Made by a program: the position numbers and the translations under genes
The notes under the pieces: model-generated
Told to the model about the DNA's origin: nothing
The model's input: only the letters and a program-made list of their open reading frames with translations
Database searches by the model: none
Part shown: positions 38,906 through 51,818 of the stretch, piece by piece
Numbering within the stretch: the stretch's first letter is position 1
How the letters are laid out: each line of letters opens with the position of its first letter
Assembly: GCF_030463565.1 (NCBI RefSeq)
Contig: NC_134676.1
Location: forward strand, 4,986,001 to 5,050,000
Length of the DNA: 64,000 nt
Direction: 5' to 3'
Origin: Pelecanus crispus
Taxonomy: Eukaryota > Chordata > Aves > Pelecaniformes > Pelecanidae

Positions 38906-40153
38906 CCCAAAAGTACCTGAAGCATCTTCAGGGAAATTTTGTTCGAGAGATCAATATTTATCATTTTATCTTCATTATTCACACTTTGCCTTCCACCTCA
39001 ATTTTCACGTGGAATTCAGTGCAGAATAAAGATCTTCCAATTACCGTATTTGCTTACGGATCAATGGTATGGAACAAATCGTTTATGGGTTTAGAAGTAC
39101 AGTAAACGATAAATTTGTGGCACTTCAAAAAAGCATAGACAAGAAAAAGAAGTAGTAAGATTTAATCTACTGTTTTTAAAAAAATGCGTTTCTGCAGATA
39201 AGGGCAATTAGTACTTGAGCAGCCTGAGAAAGTATGGATGGTTCAGAGAGATTTTTCCGTGCCCTGACTATCCTTCTCCAGTTTCCCGAACCATCCCAAG
39301 CTGCCTGTAATTGTATGTATGTAATTGTACGCTGCTTCCCCCCCTCCACCTGCAGCACAGAATAAGGCTACTTCCCTGCTTCTAAAAGGTGCTGTGAGAA
39401 GCTCAGTGGTGTCCTGCCTGCCCTAACCCACTTTGAAACTTCATTTTTAAAAAAATTATTAAAATAGAGTTCATGCTTCCTCCAGGCTAATGAATGAAAT
39501 GCTGGATGGTGCAAGGGAATTATGAAAATATTTATGGGAGAGAAACACCAGTTAAGGAAAGAATGCTTAGTTAATATCAGACAACACAAGAAAGATGGAG
39601 ATGACAACTCTAGGTCTACTAAATATATATAAAACAAACAAACAACAACAACAAAACCCCAAACAAACAGAAAACCCAGCATTTTACTTCCAAAAAAAAC
39701 CCCCAGAAAAACCATACTGCAAAATACAGGAACATATAAAGAAAAATGTTTCCAAATACTTGCACTGAGTAAAACTCTCTTGAAAGCAACTTCAAAGAAG
39801 AATTTCTGGAGATGGTAATTTAACATAGGCAATAAATATCATGTAAGAACCAATTTATTTCCAAGGCCACAGCACAGCATCAACAAACCCAAGTGATGAA
39901 TACACATGTTCTGAAAAAAAACCACATCCCCATACTGTCGTAAAAATCAGTATTTCTACATATTTCATCCACAAATCTACATTATCAAATAATTCTTCTA
40001 TTATACAGGTAAGTAAAACACAGATTTGATGACTGAATGACCGGCCAAGACTTATAGACAGCAGGATATGTGTCCTACCTGCTAGTGCAACTCCCAGCTT
40101 TTCTCTGGTCATGCACTTTGAAAAGAAAAATAAACCTTTCTAAGAGTTTTGAA

Positions 40154-40645
40154 ATCATAGAATCGTTTAGGTTGGAAAAGACCTCTAAGATCATCCAGTC
40201 CAACCATTAACCTAACACTACAAAGCCCACACTAAGCCAATCAAGGGTAGACTAGACTAAACCATGTCCCAAAGTGCCACGTCTACCCGTTTTTTGAACG
40301 CTTCCAGGGATGGGGACTCCACCACCTCTCCGGGCAGCCTGTTCCAATGCTTGACCACCCTTTCCGTAAAGAAATTTTTCCTAATATCCAAACTAAACCT
40401 CCCCTGGCGCAGCTTGAGGCCATTTCCTCTCGTCCTATTGCTAACTACTTGGGAGAAAAGACCCACACCCACCTCACCGTCCCCTCCTTTCAGGCAGCTG
40501 TAGAGAGCGATCAGGTCTCCCCTCAGCCTCCTCTTCTCCAGGCTGAACACCCCCAGCTCCCTCAGCCGCTCCCCACCAGCCCTGTGCTCCAGACCCTTCA
40601 CCAGCTCCGTTGCCCTTCTCTGGACACGCTCCAGCACCCCAATGT
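40154..40645 (-). mobile_element. CR1 LINE 3' fragment
   Basis: The final part of ORF2 (minus strand, strings [32 protein letters not shown]) is followed by a 3'UTR that ends GGTCTTTTCCAACCTAAACG and ATTCTATGAT. The C-terminal frame is open over about 130 codons, so this copy is younger than the one at 8-11.5 kb. It is truncated at the 5' side and lies in ARK2N intron 1. Confidence 0.93.
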
Positions 40646-42364
40646 ATACGCAAGGAAAAATTTGGTTGCTCAAACACATACAAGAAGAATATTAGCCTGG
40701 CCAAAGAAATGTATTTAAATATTCATACTAATAACTGCAGAACAGCTTCTGCACTAGTCATCCTTTTAGCCTGGGGAGCACAAAGGACAGAGCTCGACAC
40801 AAAGCTAAAGGGCAGCCAAACTGAGCTAGAGACGCTTTTTTCACAAGCATCCTACTTGGGAACATCATCTACCTCACACCTCCCAAAGGGACTATAAGAA
40901 CACCCGCACTTGTCTTCCCATCTCTCTGGCCTATCAGCCAGAAAAAACTGTTTCCTCTACATGGTACCATCTTGCTAACAATCTATTCAATGACTTTAAG
41001 ATTTTTTTTATTATTAAGTAGGATCTTACTTTAACTACTCAAACCACGTTGGTTTGATCCCTCACACAGGGATCAGTGGATTATATTTTCAGTGAGAAGG
41101 CAGCACAGGGACTAGTAACTTCACAGAAGTATATCTGGTCAACATTGACGTGTGTTTCTGCGTGTGTGGAAAAAATACTTGCTCTGATGAGGTTTGTACT
41201 CTCCGGGTCCCTTGAACTGGCTATTTAAAAAGTCAACAATTCTAGTATTAGTGGGGTTTTTATAAAAAAGAACTTGGTATTTATCTCGGTGGAAAAAGAG
41301 TCTGTCATGACTCAAACAGACTTTGCTGCAGGGAGCAATACAGAACATTCAGAGGCAAGTATCTATGCCAAGGAAAGCCTTGTCTCAAAGAAAGAAAAAA
41401 ATGTATTGATTTAGTTCTACTTGAAAAACGTATAGACCAGAGAGAGGAAGAGGCTGTAGTGAAAAACTCCCATTCCTTTCTTGCCACTCACTTTTCTAGT
41501 AACAGTACTAGAAAAGGTAATCTCAAGGTGATGCTACAGAGAGACCAGTTTCTTACTTAAATGAGAACATAGCACTGAAAAATAAGCTGTGATGCTTACA
41601 GACACAGATGGATAGACACTGCTCAGAAATATCATTCTCCTTTTCCTGATGCACAGATACTGCACTGATCATTTTTAAAAGGCAATTCTGTAAAAACTTC
41701 CGTGCTAGATTTTTCCAGCAGAGATTGTTTTATTTTCCAGCCACACACAGAACACACCAGTATGCAGAAGCTGTCAAATATCTAACTGTACCTTTACCTG
41801 GGAAATATTTTCAAATCACGGACTCATTTGTAAAGGCACACAATTTGTACACTATGAAATCTGCACTTTAGTGAAGAAATCCAGAAGGATTCTGAAGGTC
41901 AGATTAGCAGAGACAGCGCAGCCAGTCTAACAATTCACTGCCACTAACAGGGATGGGTTTTACCCCCTACTCTTTTACCACCTAATCGTGGCTGCGCAGT
42001 CATATTCCCTCCTTTGCACCAGAACTGCCTCATCCTTTCTTGGGTAGATTCACTTCACTAAGCCAGCAGAAAACAAAACCAGAAAATAAGTGAAATTGTC
42101 TGCCAGAGCTGGCAGGAAGATGAGGGAAGGGAGTGCAAGCAACAAACCATCCCTTTAGAAAAAAACAAATCTGATTAAAAACTACCTGCTGTTTGGTCTC
42201 ATCACACCTTGAACTCACAGGTTCCAACTAGACACAGGAGGGGGAACCGAGTGTTTCTTTCACAGCACTGTTTGCTCTGAGATTTCTGAAGATAAAAAAT
42301 TTATTAAAAACCAAAAAATTAAATCCAAACAGAGGTGTTAGTAGCTTCCTAAAGACCAACTATC

Positions 42365-42435
42365 ATGGAATGTATGCTATTAAGCAATATATACTACTGC
42401 ACAAAGAGTTATATTGAAGATGGCATACATTCCAT
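42365..42435 (-). ncRNA. Candidate intronic hairpin (pre-miRNA-like)
   Basis: Arms ATGGAATGTATGC and its exact complement at 42423-42435 form a stem extended by three or four more pairs including wobbles. A small AAG/AA internal loop follows, then a 7-bp inner stem (CAATATA/TATATTG) and an 18-nt terminal loop. The total is 71 nt, in ARK2N intron 1 and so transcribed from the minus strand. Both arms begin UGGAAUGU because the outer stem is palindromic; this shares the seed of miR-1/206, but the rest differs. A miniature inverted-repeat transposon is an alternative. Confidence 0.3.
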
Positions 42436-45400
42436 TTATCAATCAATAACTGGCTACTCATACATCCTTCATAATATTTTTGTTTGGTTTGCTCTCAGTA
42501 AATGTTCTGCTTTATAACTGTATATCCTGCAATGTCAGAAGGAAACTAGTTTCACCCAAAGAAATGACAAGGCCTGAGATACTTAAACACCATGATACCC
42601 TAACCTTAATTGTACATTATCATTTTAGGTGTTATTGAACTGATTCACAATAAAGAATGTCCAGCTTATATGAAGCAAATGAGCTCTTTTTCTCAGCAGC
42701 TGTGGATATGACAGATTCTTACTTCAAAAGTACTAAGTTTTTCATAGCAGCTTGCTGTTAGAAGTCACTTTAGTTTATTACCGACACATTTCCTCCTATT
42801 CAGAGTCCAACAGACCACTACTTTTTCCTGCTCACAACCGTATCGCCTTCTTACGCCAGTTCGAGCAATTGTTCAAATGAAAAATATTATCTAGCAGAAC
42901 ATTGTCTTTTAATGCCATTTTAGCGCTTAAAGAAAACAGTTTGCACAACCTACCTCTTCGCACCACTAGCCATTCATTCGCAGGCTGTAATTTTAAAAAC
43001 AATGAGAAACTGTACCTACATTTTTGAAGAAAATAACATCAAGTACGTTCTTTAAGCTTTTGTGACTGTGTAAATGAGAAGTTGAACTGCACTGCTGCAT
43101 AGGAGTTACTTGTTCAGAATACACAGCTAACTACAGAGATCCTTCCAGAGCATCTACTACCTTACAGCTCCAGCTGTCACAAGAGTCAGTATTTTCATCT
43201 CAATCTGAGTATGTGTTCATATTTATACAGAACTAAAGACTAATAGCGGCTCATACTTACACAAACAATTATTTCTGTCACCAGTGGATTCCATTATCTC
43301 ACATTTACTCAACGTAACTGACACAGATGGAATAAATCAGAGGTGTAAGAGAGGTAATGACAAATGTATACAACTGAGGCTAATAAAATTATGTAAAACA
43401 GTTGACTTTTTTTTTATGTAAACACTCAGAAAAACCCATCAAGAACTCTGAATTATCTTGATAGACAATGTGTCTGAGGATGGTGAGCTTGGAAAGGGCA
43501 GAAGCACCACATGACCTAGGTACTGATGAGTTGACCGTAACGCACAAGTCCACTTCCTAATACAGGAGAAACTTTTGGGAAAGACCAAGGTTATGTCCTC
43601 TTCTGACAGAGAGCCACATAACTCTGAAGATGTCACTCTGGCCACTTCTGAAACTGCACCAAACACCTTTGCAGGTGTATCTGCGTGTTGGCCATGCTTT
43701 TTTTCTACTCCAATCACCTTTCTTTCCATGAAAAGCCAACATGCTTAATTCAGGAAACTCACCAGTGACAGTCTCGTATGAGTAACACATACAGACGTGC
43801 CCAACAACAAAATGTCTAAGTAACTAAAAACTAATCAGTCCAAATAATTAAACCTCTATCAGAAAAAAACCTAATCTGCATCCAGACAAATGTAGAGGTA
43901 CCAATGCTTTCTGTACTTCCCAACTGCTGTCTTTTGGATTTGTTCATCTCCTCCCCATGATAACATACATTCTTTTTTATTTTCTTCTAAGTGTCACACA
44001 TACCCCTGCACTTAAAACAACAGAAGTGTGACCAGCACTCAATTTAACTCAAGCCAGTTGACTCAGCTCTGTGTGGATGTGTGTGCACGATGCTCGAGAG
44101 CAGATTTTTCATAACACTAAGCCACCCCCACACGGGTACTGTGTAATTTATATAGTGTTCCTTTGAAAATACTGCCCTAAAGCTGACTCACTGGCATACA
44201 ATTCTACCTAAGGCACATTTCTGGGAGTGGAGCTGGCTCTTTATCAGATGATTCATAAATCAGGCCTGGTAGCAATCCTAAAGAATAGGACCCTGGTAAG
44301 AGAATTGCGGTGCGAAACAAAAGAAGAGAAGATTAAACTAACACTGTGTTTCAACTGGTTTTGGATAAACAAATGAAGGTTAAAAATAGGCTGCTCCTAC
44401 TGAGTGCTCAACAGGCTGCATACACAAATTATCCAAGACTGAATAAAAATTACAAGTTTATGTGTTAAAACACAAGGTTTGCAGAGCATCCTTTACAACC
44501 TTGAAAAGCAACATTTTTCATCATAAATAAGAAGCTAGACTTTACATTTAAATACAGGTTTTTGCATTGTAATGTTTAATGCACATATTCAGCCTCTTTC
44601 AAATGCAAGGTAACTACCAGCTATGGGTTAGTTCACAAGCCTGCACACAGGCTTCCAGAAATATTCACCAGCTGCGCTAGAATCCCACCAAAAAAAAAAC
44701 CCCACAGTCCTCATAAAAATAAATTCATTAGCATACAGATAAAGGAGCATAGGATTGGCTGCACTTAGCCTTCTAAAATCTCATTTCTTTCTCATAGCAA
44801 AACCATTTTTCTCAAGTGTGCAGCGATTTAAAGTCTACAATGCTCGCTACTCTAAAATTTAGAGAGGGCATATTTTTCTTACTATCTGTTCCTAAAAATT
44901 TAAGCACCTTGCTCTTAGATTTTTCATTATTGTTTCAACAAAACTAGTGGCAGAAATCAATGCTAGGATAGCTGTGCTTCATTTCTTCTTCTCTCTACCA
45001 TATATTAGCTTGCAGAAGATCACCCTACTGAGGATAGTCATACGAATGTATCATCTTTTTCTAAGATTTTGAGTTTAACAAATTTTCCCACTTCACCTAT
45101 CCATTTCTGTTACTCAAAGGAAATCTGTTCTGTGCTTCCTCCAGTGGTTCATGCCATGCTATATAAACAGACCTCTTCGTCCCAAGAAGCGTTGGTCTAT
45201 TGTTCTACCACGGTCAATAAAGTAACGCTCACAGAAAAGCTGCGTTTTAAATTGCTTGAGCTTAACAGTAACAAATTAATCCTGATTTTCAGAGCACAGA
45301 TTTTTTTTCTATTAAGAACATTTATCTGAAATACCCTGAAAGTAATCAAACATTGTGCTACTGCCAATAGCTGCAATCGGCAGATCAGGACAAGGACAAC

Positions 45401-46284
45401 TGCAATGTAGCTTTGAAGCAGTGAAGTCATCTCAGTACTGCAGTATTCATTTGAGAAGGGCTTGTGCTGCCTCCTGCAAAAATCAGAGCCGGTCCAGCAG
45501 GAACAGGCACAAATGCACCTTGCTGTTGCTGTTATTTGGAAATCTTGAAGCAGCAACGAGTGCCATGGGACACGGACTGCAGTTCCAGGAGGCCTTAAGT
45601 CCATCCCGAAGTCCACTGCCACTATAAAGAGGTAGAACTGCCTACCTGCCTTAGCGCCCATCAAGTTCTTTCGTAATTCAGCTTCCCAGAGGAAAGCTGT
45701 GCACCTTGTCATCGGGCTAGCGGGCCGAATGAGAACAGGGTCAGGGTCCAGAAGGAGCGCAAGGTGAGCATCTTGCACAACAGACAGCAGCGACAGGCCT
45801 GGAGCAAGGGAGAGCGTTGGACCATTCACCTGATCTTGCAAAACACCACTCCAAAATTGCACAACCCTTGACATCAGGAGGATCGATACTCTCAGCAGAT
45901 AAGAGAGCTGTTTTGTCAAGTTCTGTGTAATGTTCTTTTTCACTAACAGTGTGATGCTACAGCCGCCCCGGGGCTGTCTTGAGGGTACTTCTGTAGCTCA
46001 CACAGCGACTCGCCAGCATCCCCTCATCTCTTACAGCTATCTAAAAGCTCAAGCTGAACTAGAAATGGTATGGATTTATGACAGCCATTTAACAAAGATG
46101 AGTTAAGCAGTATTAAGTGACTCCACGGTTTGCAAGTATTTTATGATTGGTCCTTTTTAAACATCTTTGCCACATGCTAGTACACAGCAAATAAATCGAC
46201 TCTCAGGTATTTTAAAGCTTCAAATACTTTAATTCAACACCAGTGCTGTGCCTCTGCCTTAAGCCAATACCTTCCTGCCACAGG

Positions 46285-46425
46285 GCAGTAACATATCCAT
46301 TTTATGGTCTGGCCAACTGAAGGAGAAAGATCAGGTGACATGCCCAAATTCTACAGAAAGCCTAGAGAACTGTAAGCCAAACCCTGAAATCCAGTCATTT
46401 CCTCATCCACAAGCTACTAAGACTA
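46285..46425 (+). mobile_element. Possible MIR-type SINE remnant
   Basis: The pieces tatccattttatgg, aactgaaggagaaagatcag, gtgacatgcccaaattc and cctgaaatccagtcatt keep the order and spacing of the MIR core and 3' region. It is more diverged than the copy at 22.8 kb and lies in ARK2N intron 1. Confidence 0.5.
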
Positions 46426-49400
46426 TTAATTTGTTGCTTTAATTATTAAGTTAGTAGTATAAACTCTAAATATCGCCACGTTAATTTGCAGTAGGTGTAT
46501 TACTGAAAAAGAAACGGTATCATTACACTAAGTCACATTGCATTCAAATTATGAAAATTTTAGCAACAGTATGATACCAACTGCTGTTGCGCTGTTCTTG
46601 ACACCAAACCCTTGATCGTTTTTTTTAACCACTAATAAGAGGGGCCAATTGATTTCAGCATCCACCAGATCGCTACCAATCGATACCGTAGTCTTTACAT
46701 GTCCAAAGTGCTCCTCAAGAAGAAAGCACTCATGACACTGGTCTGTCATGACCTACTGAGGACTCAGTAAGCAAGAGGTATAGCTTCGCTGCAAACATCC
46801 CGCTACCTTCTCACCAAGAAAGCTCACGCGTGCCACTGAACCATATTCAAGAGCACAGCTAACTCAAGATAGCTAACCTCCGAGTCTGTATCTTTACAAA
46901 TCCAAGCACTCTCCTCCTTAGTTGAGCTTTCCTAAGAAACTAACGCAACAAAAAAGTTAAATTCTTGTAGGATGCCATAGTCATAGACAAACGCCTGTGG
47001 ACACTGGCAGAATTAGAGGGACTGTGGCATGCCCTGTGATGGAAGGAGAACGAAGCCTGGTAAAGAAAAAGGACAGTGCAGGAGAGGGTTAATTCAGAAT
47101 AGGCTTTTGACCAACAACAGATGAAAAAATAGTATGAAGTAAATACAGGTTGGTTCTACAAATGAACAAAAGCTACTTCGGGTTATTTCAAAAAGCAAAA
47201 CTGTCTGGGTCAAAAGCCAGTTACATGTGTGTTATGAATAATGCCTCTAACACGGGGTTTACTATCAGATACTTCCTACAGCATTTACTCCCAGTTGGCA
47301 GAGGTGAAGAAATTTGACCTCTACTTTGAGAGAATAACAGACAGACCGGGAAACAGACATTTCTTTCCCACAACATACAGAAGACTTTGCATATATTTGA
47401 CTACAGAAATTAAATAACAGCATGTAAGAAGATACCAAGTTACCAGCTATAAAAAGAGCAAAAGAAAATTAAAAGGTAGTTTTCATCAGTACCATGCAAG
47501 TACTGACAGGAGGAAAGAGAAAAAAAAAAAAAGCAAACCCAGAAAAACTTACTTACCCTTAAATAAAAGCACCATTTACCCCTGAATTATTTGTTGCATT
47601 ACTGTTCTTGATTTAGGAAAAAGAGGCTCAGCTGGAAGAGCTTTCTTAAGAATAATACTAATGGTTAGCAACAGGAGACATAAACAATAGATACAACTTC
47701 CCCAGCAAAAGGGGAGATAGAAGAAAAACAAGCATCAAGTTTGGAGTATTAATTCAACCCCATTCTGTTCATTCAAGTCTTATTATTGCTGCAGCTTGAT
47801 GAGTTCCATACAAACGGTGAAATCCACTCCAGGTGTTAAAAAGTAGAAAAAACCCATTTTGATCTTGTAAAGCAAAAAAGGAAATCAAGTGTCTGTTATC
47901 AAACTGACTTTAAATTGAGGTGAGGTCCATAACTTCATAAGCCCTCAATAATTAGCAAACTCTGGCAAGATACTCACCAAATTTCCCTAGCTTAGTTTTA
48001 TGGTATCCAACAATTTCTGGATTTTCTTTATTACAGTGAGCGGATCCAAAGCCTGTGAATTGCCTTTAAGATGACTTATTAATATCAGTAACTGGAACCA
48101 TGGAAAATAAAACTTCACCTGAAAGGCTTTTTAAAAACAATACTCAAAGAAATGTGTTTTTTTTAATAATTCCTCACAGATTCTGCATAGCGGTGATCTG
48201 TAGTACCAGCTCTGGAGGAACCATAGCTATTGACAACTCAAATTGTATTTATCAGTAATTCAGCTCATGGGCATTGCTACCCACAAGCCCATTCTTTCCC
48301 ACAATGACAGCTTCATTTCCAAGAGAAATCTTATGAAACACGATGAAGCCTCAGGCTACCAGCATTTCATCCTACTTACTTCATTAGGAGACAGCCTCTA
48401 AACCCCCCTTATCTTACAATGTATTTCCAACCACAAGCACATGGAATTAGTAGATAGCTTCCTGACCTACTCCTCTTTACCAACATTTTTCCCTAAAATT
48501 TTTCTTTTGCCAGTTACTTAGAAGTGTCTCTTTAGCGAGAGTTGGCATTCCCGGAGAGAAAGAACTGGGAGAGTGAGCTGAGAAGTCAGGAAATTACCAG
48601 CTGTTGAGAAAGCCACAGCACAAGAGAACAGTACTGTCGTAACCTTACCTGGCTATCACGTTAAGCTGTTTCCTTTTACTTCAGAAAGTCTGACAATACT
48701 ATTGGAGCACACAGCGCCGACCTCAAACTGGTATCACGGAAATGTAATATTCCAAATGAAAAACAAATTACTGAAATGGTAATAACTGCATCATCACACA
48801 GACGACTGGTGTTACAAAGTCTGGCTCTTAGTTATTCCCAGCTCTGCTGCTGTGAGTCACTTGGTCTCTACACATTTTGGATGAATGGAAGTGAAATCTG
48901 CCTTCTCTAAAATAAGTCTTGAAAGACTAATGACCAAGCACTGTGGAACAAGACATTATAGCAGAAATGTAGCAAGAACAACACTTATCCAATCATGGTC
49001 TGGCTCTTCCTGCTCATTCCAGGAAATTTTGAAGGATCAAAGCAGAAGAGCATTGTGCAGGTCACTGCAGAAGTCTCACTGTAAGTCAAATCCACGATCC
49101 ATGGATATTGAAAGAAAAATGCTAGCTTGAAAGAATCTTAAATACTTGCATTTAATTACAAAGTGACCACCTGTTTTGCTTATGATTAAAAAGCTGTCAG
49201 ACTGAGTCCTAACAGCTTTTAAGCTGTCTTCCTGGAGACCAAATATCACAAGGCATGATATGGCTAAAGCCTGTACACTATTCTACTACTGAAATCAATT
49301 TTGGAGCATTCAAGAGACAGACTACACGGTCAAATTGATATCAAAGCCTAAGTACCTTCTTAAATAAAGAGAGATACGAGGCTGGATTGTTCCGAATCTA

Positions 49401-51801
49401 AAGCTGACTCACCACATGACCACAGGCATGCTACCCGACCTCCCTGTGCATTCGGTAACGCATCTGCAACCGTGTAACGGCAACACCTCGGTGACTGAGC
49501 CGCATCTCATTTTCAGTCCTGAATGAGTAATCGATGTGTGCCCGAACTGCAGAAAGTAAGTGGAGAAACTGCTATACTGTACAGGCTCTATTCATGCTGA
49601 TCGGACAGGTGAAGAGGGAACACTAACAAGTGGGAACGGGCAACCACAAATTTAAATTCTAACCCTCAGCAGTAACACCGAATAAGCGACAAGGTATCGG
49701 TCACGCCAGTCTAGCTCAGAGATGTACTCTGTTCTGAGAAAGCAACTGCAGAGGCTAATATTTACACTCTAAGCACATTTTCATTTACAGTTTCTTTCAG
49801 CCAGTTTCCTTTTTGCTCAGAACTGCACATTTGTAGACGCTGCATTCTAGACCACAAGTTGCAGACTCAGAAGTGCATTACGCATTAAAAACCTGGAACA
49901 ACGATGCGACAGAAAGACAAATCACCACGAAAATCATATTAAGTTTCCTGCAATAATATTTGCTGCCATGGATTCCGCTGTCATAACAGTTCAGCTGCTC
50001 CCGAGTTACAGTGCTGAAGTTAAAGGCACGTGTGTCAGTTCTCTGCTGAACTTTGATTCACGTACTGGAAAACCGAGACAAAAGTGGTTTCCTTGCCACG
50101 TAAGCCTCAGGTTATCTCGGAGCTGTAACTGTGCAGCAACGTGCGCCGCACCACACAACTTTATCCCAGAGCTCTTTCCCAGCACGACGCCTGTCCCCCT
50201 CTTCCACTGCTGCTTCATTTTTGGTTCCCCATGGCTACCGATAACGTTCAAGGCAGCAAAGATTTTCAAGTTTTGGTACTTTTTTTGCAGCGTGCTTGTT
50301 CTGAGGTGCGAGTTATACGCTTGTAACTATGGTATTTAAACGTATCCATATCGCTCTGATCTAGTGAATGCGTTATTAAACTGCTACTGGGTTTCTGTCA
50401 TTGTTTACAGTTTTCTAAGTCATTTCATCAACTGTAGATAAAACCACAGAAGCTGACATTGACCGCAGTCCCAATTCCGTCAAGAAGTAGCATCAACACA
50501 CTAACTTTGAAACGTTATAGAAAATTAAATACAGATTGCTTGAAACTATTTACTCATTTGCAAAGCTTCCAAAGCTTTGACATATCTAGTGGTGACATTC
50601 TGGTCAGAGGGTAACCAGCCAGTTGCGAATGCTCGGTGTGCAGCCACTTTCACAGTGTGGTACGTAGAGACTCCCGTCTCATTAACAGATGTTTAAGTGA
50701 GATGTTGATATACAGGTGGGTCACAGATGGCACATACAACCTTGGTGGAGCAGGGAGCTGATGTGATAATATACAAGAGAGAGCGAAGAAAGCGAATGAA
50801 ATCAAGGCAAGGCAAAGAAGCCTGCGTTTTAAAGGTAAACACACAGCAAGGAGATGAGGGGTCAGGACAACCAAGGCAATTATTTCTCGTCGCTCCGATC
50901 AAGTTACACCAACTTATCTCCCTAATGCTTAGTGTTCAAAGCCCCTCACGATTCTCTATATTTACTCTTTGTTCATCCAATCTTATCTTACCTCATTAAT
51001 CCCCACCTCCTCCACACTGTCAGCTGCCAGCATGATCTGCCCATTTGTCAAACGCACACAAACATCCTTCCTACCTCTCTTTATCGGTTAGAGCAGCGCT
51101 TGGTTTGTGTGTGTTGTGACCACCCCGTATCGACTGTTCTCAACTGCCTTGCGGTCGGCTTCAGGTTCCTTCCCTTTTCCCCCTCCCTCCGCAGTACCCA
51201 CTTTAATGTATCCACTCATTTCCCAACTTGTTTGCGCACTTTCATTTCTACCGAGCAGGCAGCCTTCGTGCACTTATCGAGCACGAGCATAGATGGCCAG
51301 GCCGTACTGCAATACACGTCATACGCTTGACTATGTACGGCCACAGTCCTTTCCTCTTCCTGATTTCTCAGGAATTTCTCATCGCACCTCTTCCAGACGC
51401 CAACTAGCAATTAGGCTGAAGAGCAAACAGAAATAGTCGACACATTATAATTAAAAATTCAAGTGTTTAAAAATGAGTCAGAACTGCGATCCTCATACTC
51501 GAGCATAAATACCAGCTGCCCAAACTCACGTACCACCTTCCATCACCCCCACCGTCCCTCCTCCTAATCCCCTAGACAAAACACCAGTGTTACCGCTACA
51601 CCAGAACCACCGAAAGCAGTATTTTTATTAGCTTTCAGTAGCCATATAACAACTCCCTCTGGAGCTTCTTTTGCCAGCACCAGACTCCTCTAGATCGCTA
51701 GATGTGATAAATACTCAGAAAATGATGCTTTAAAATGATTGCTGTTGGACAGCAGAGTTCTCCCTACCTTGTCTCACCACTTTTGTGTTGTACATGTATA
51801 T

Positions 51802-51818
51802 GGGGGGAGGGGGGGGGG
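51802..51818 (+). repeat. G-rich run
   Basis: G6, A, then G10 in ARK2N intron 1. Confidence 0.8.

Noticed and set aside
42365-42435. Calling the hairpin miR-1 or miR-206
   Set aside because: Only the seed context matches; the rest of the mature sequence differs.
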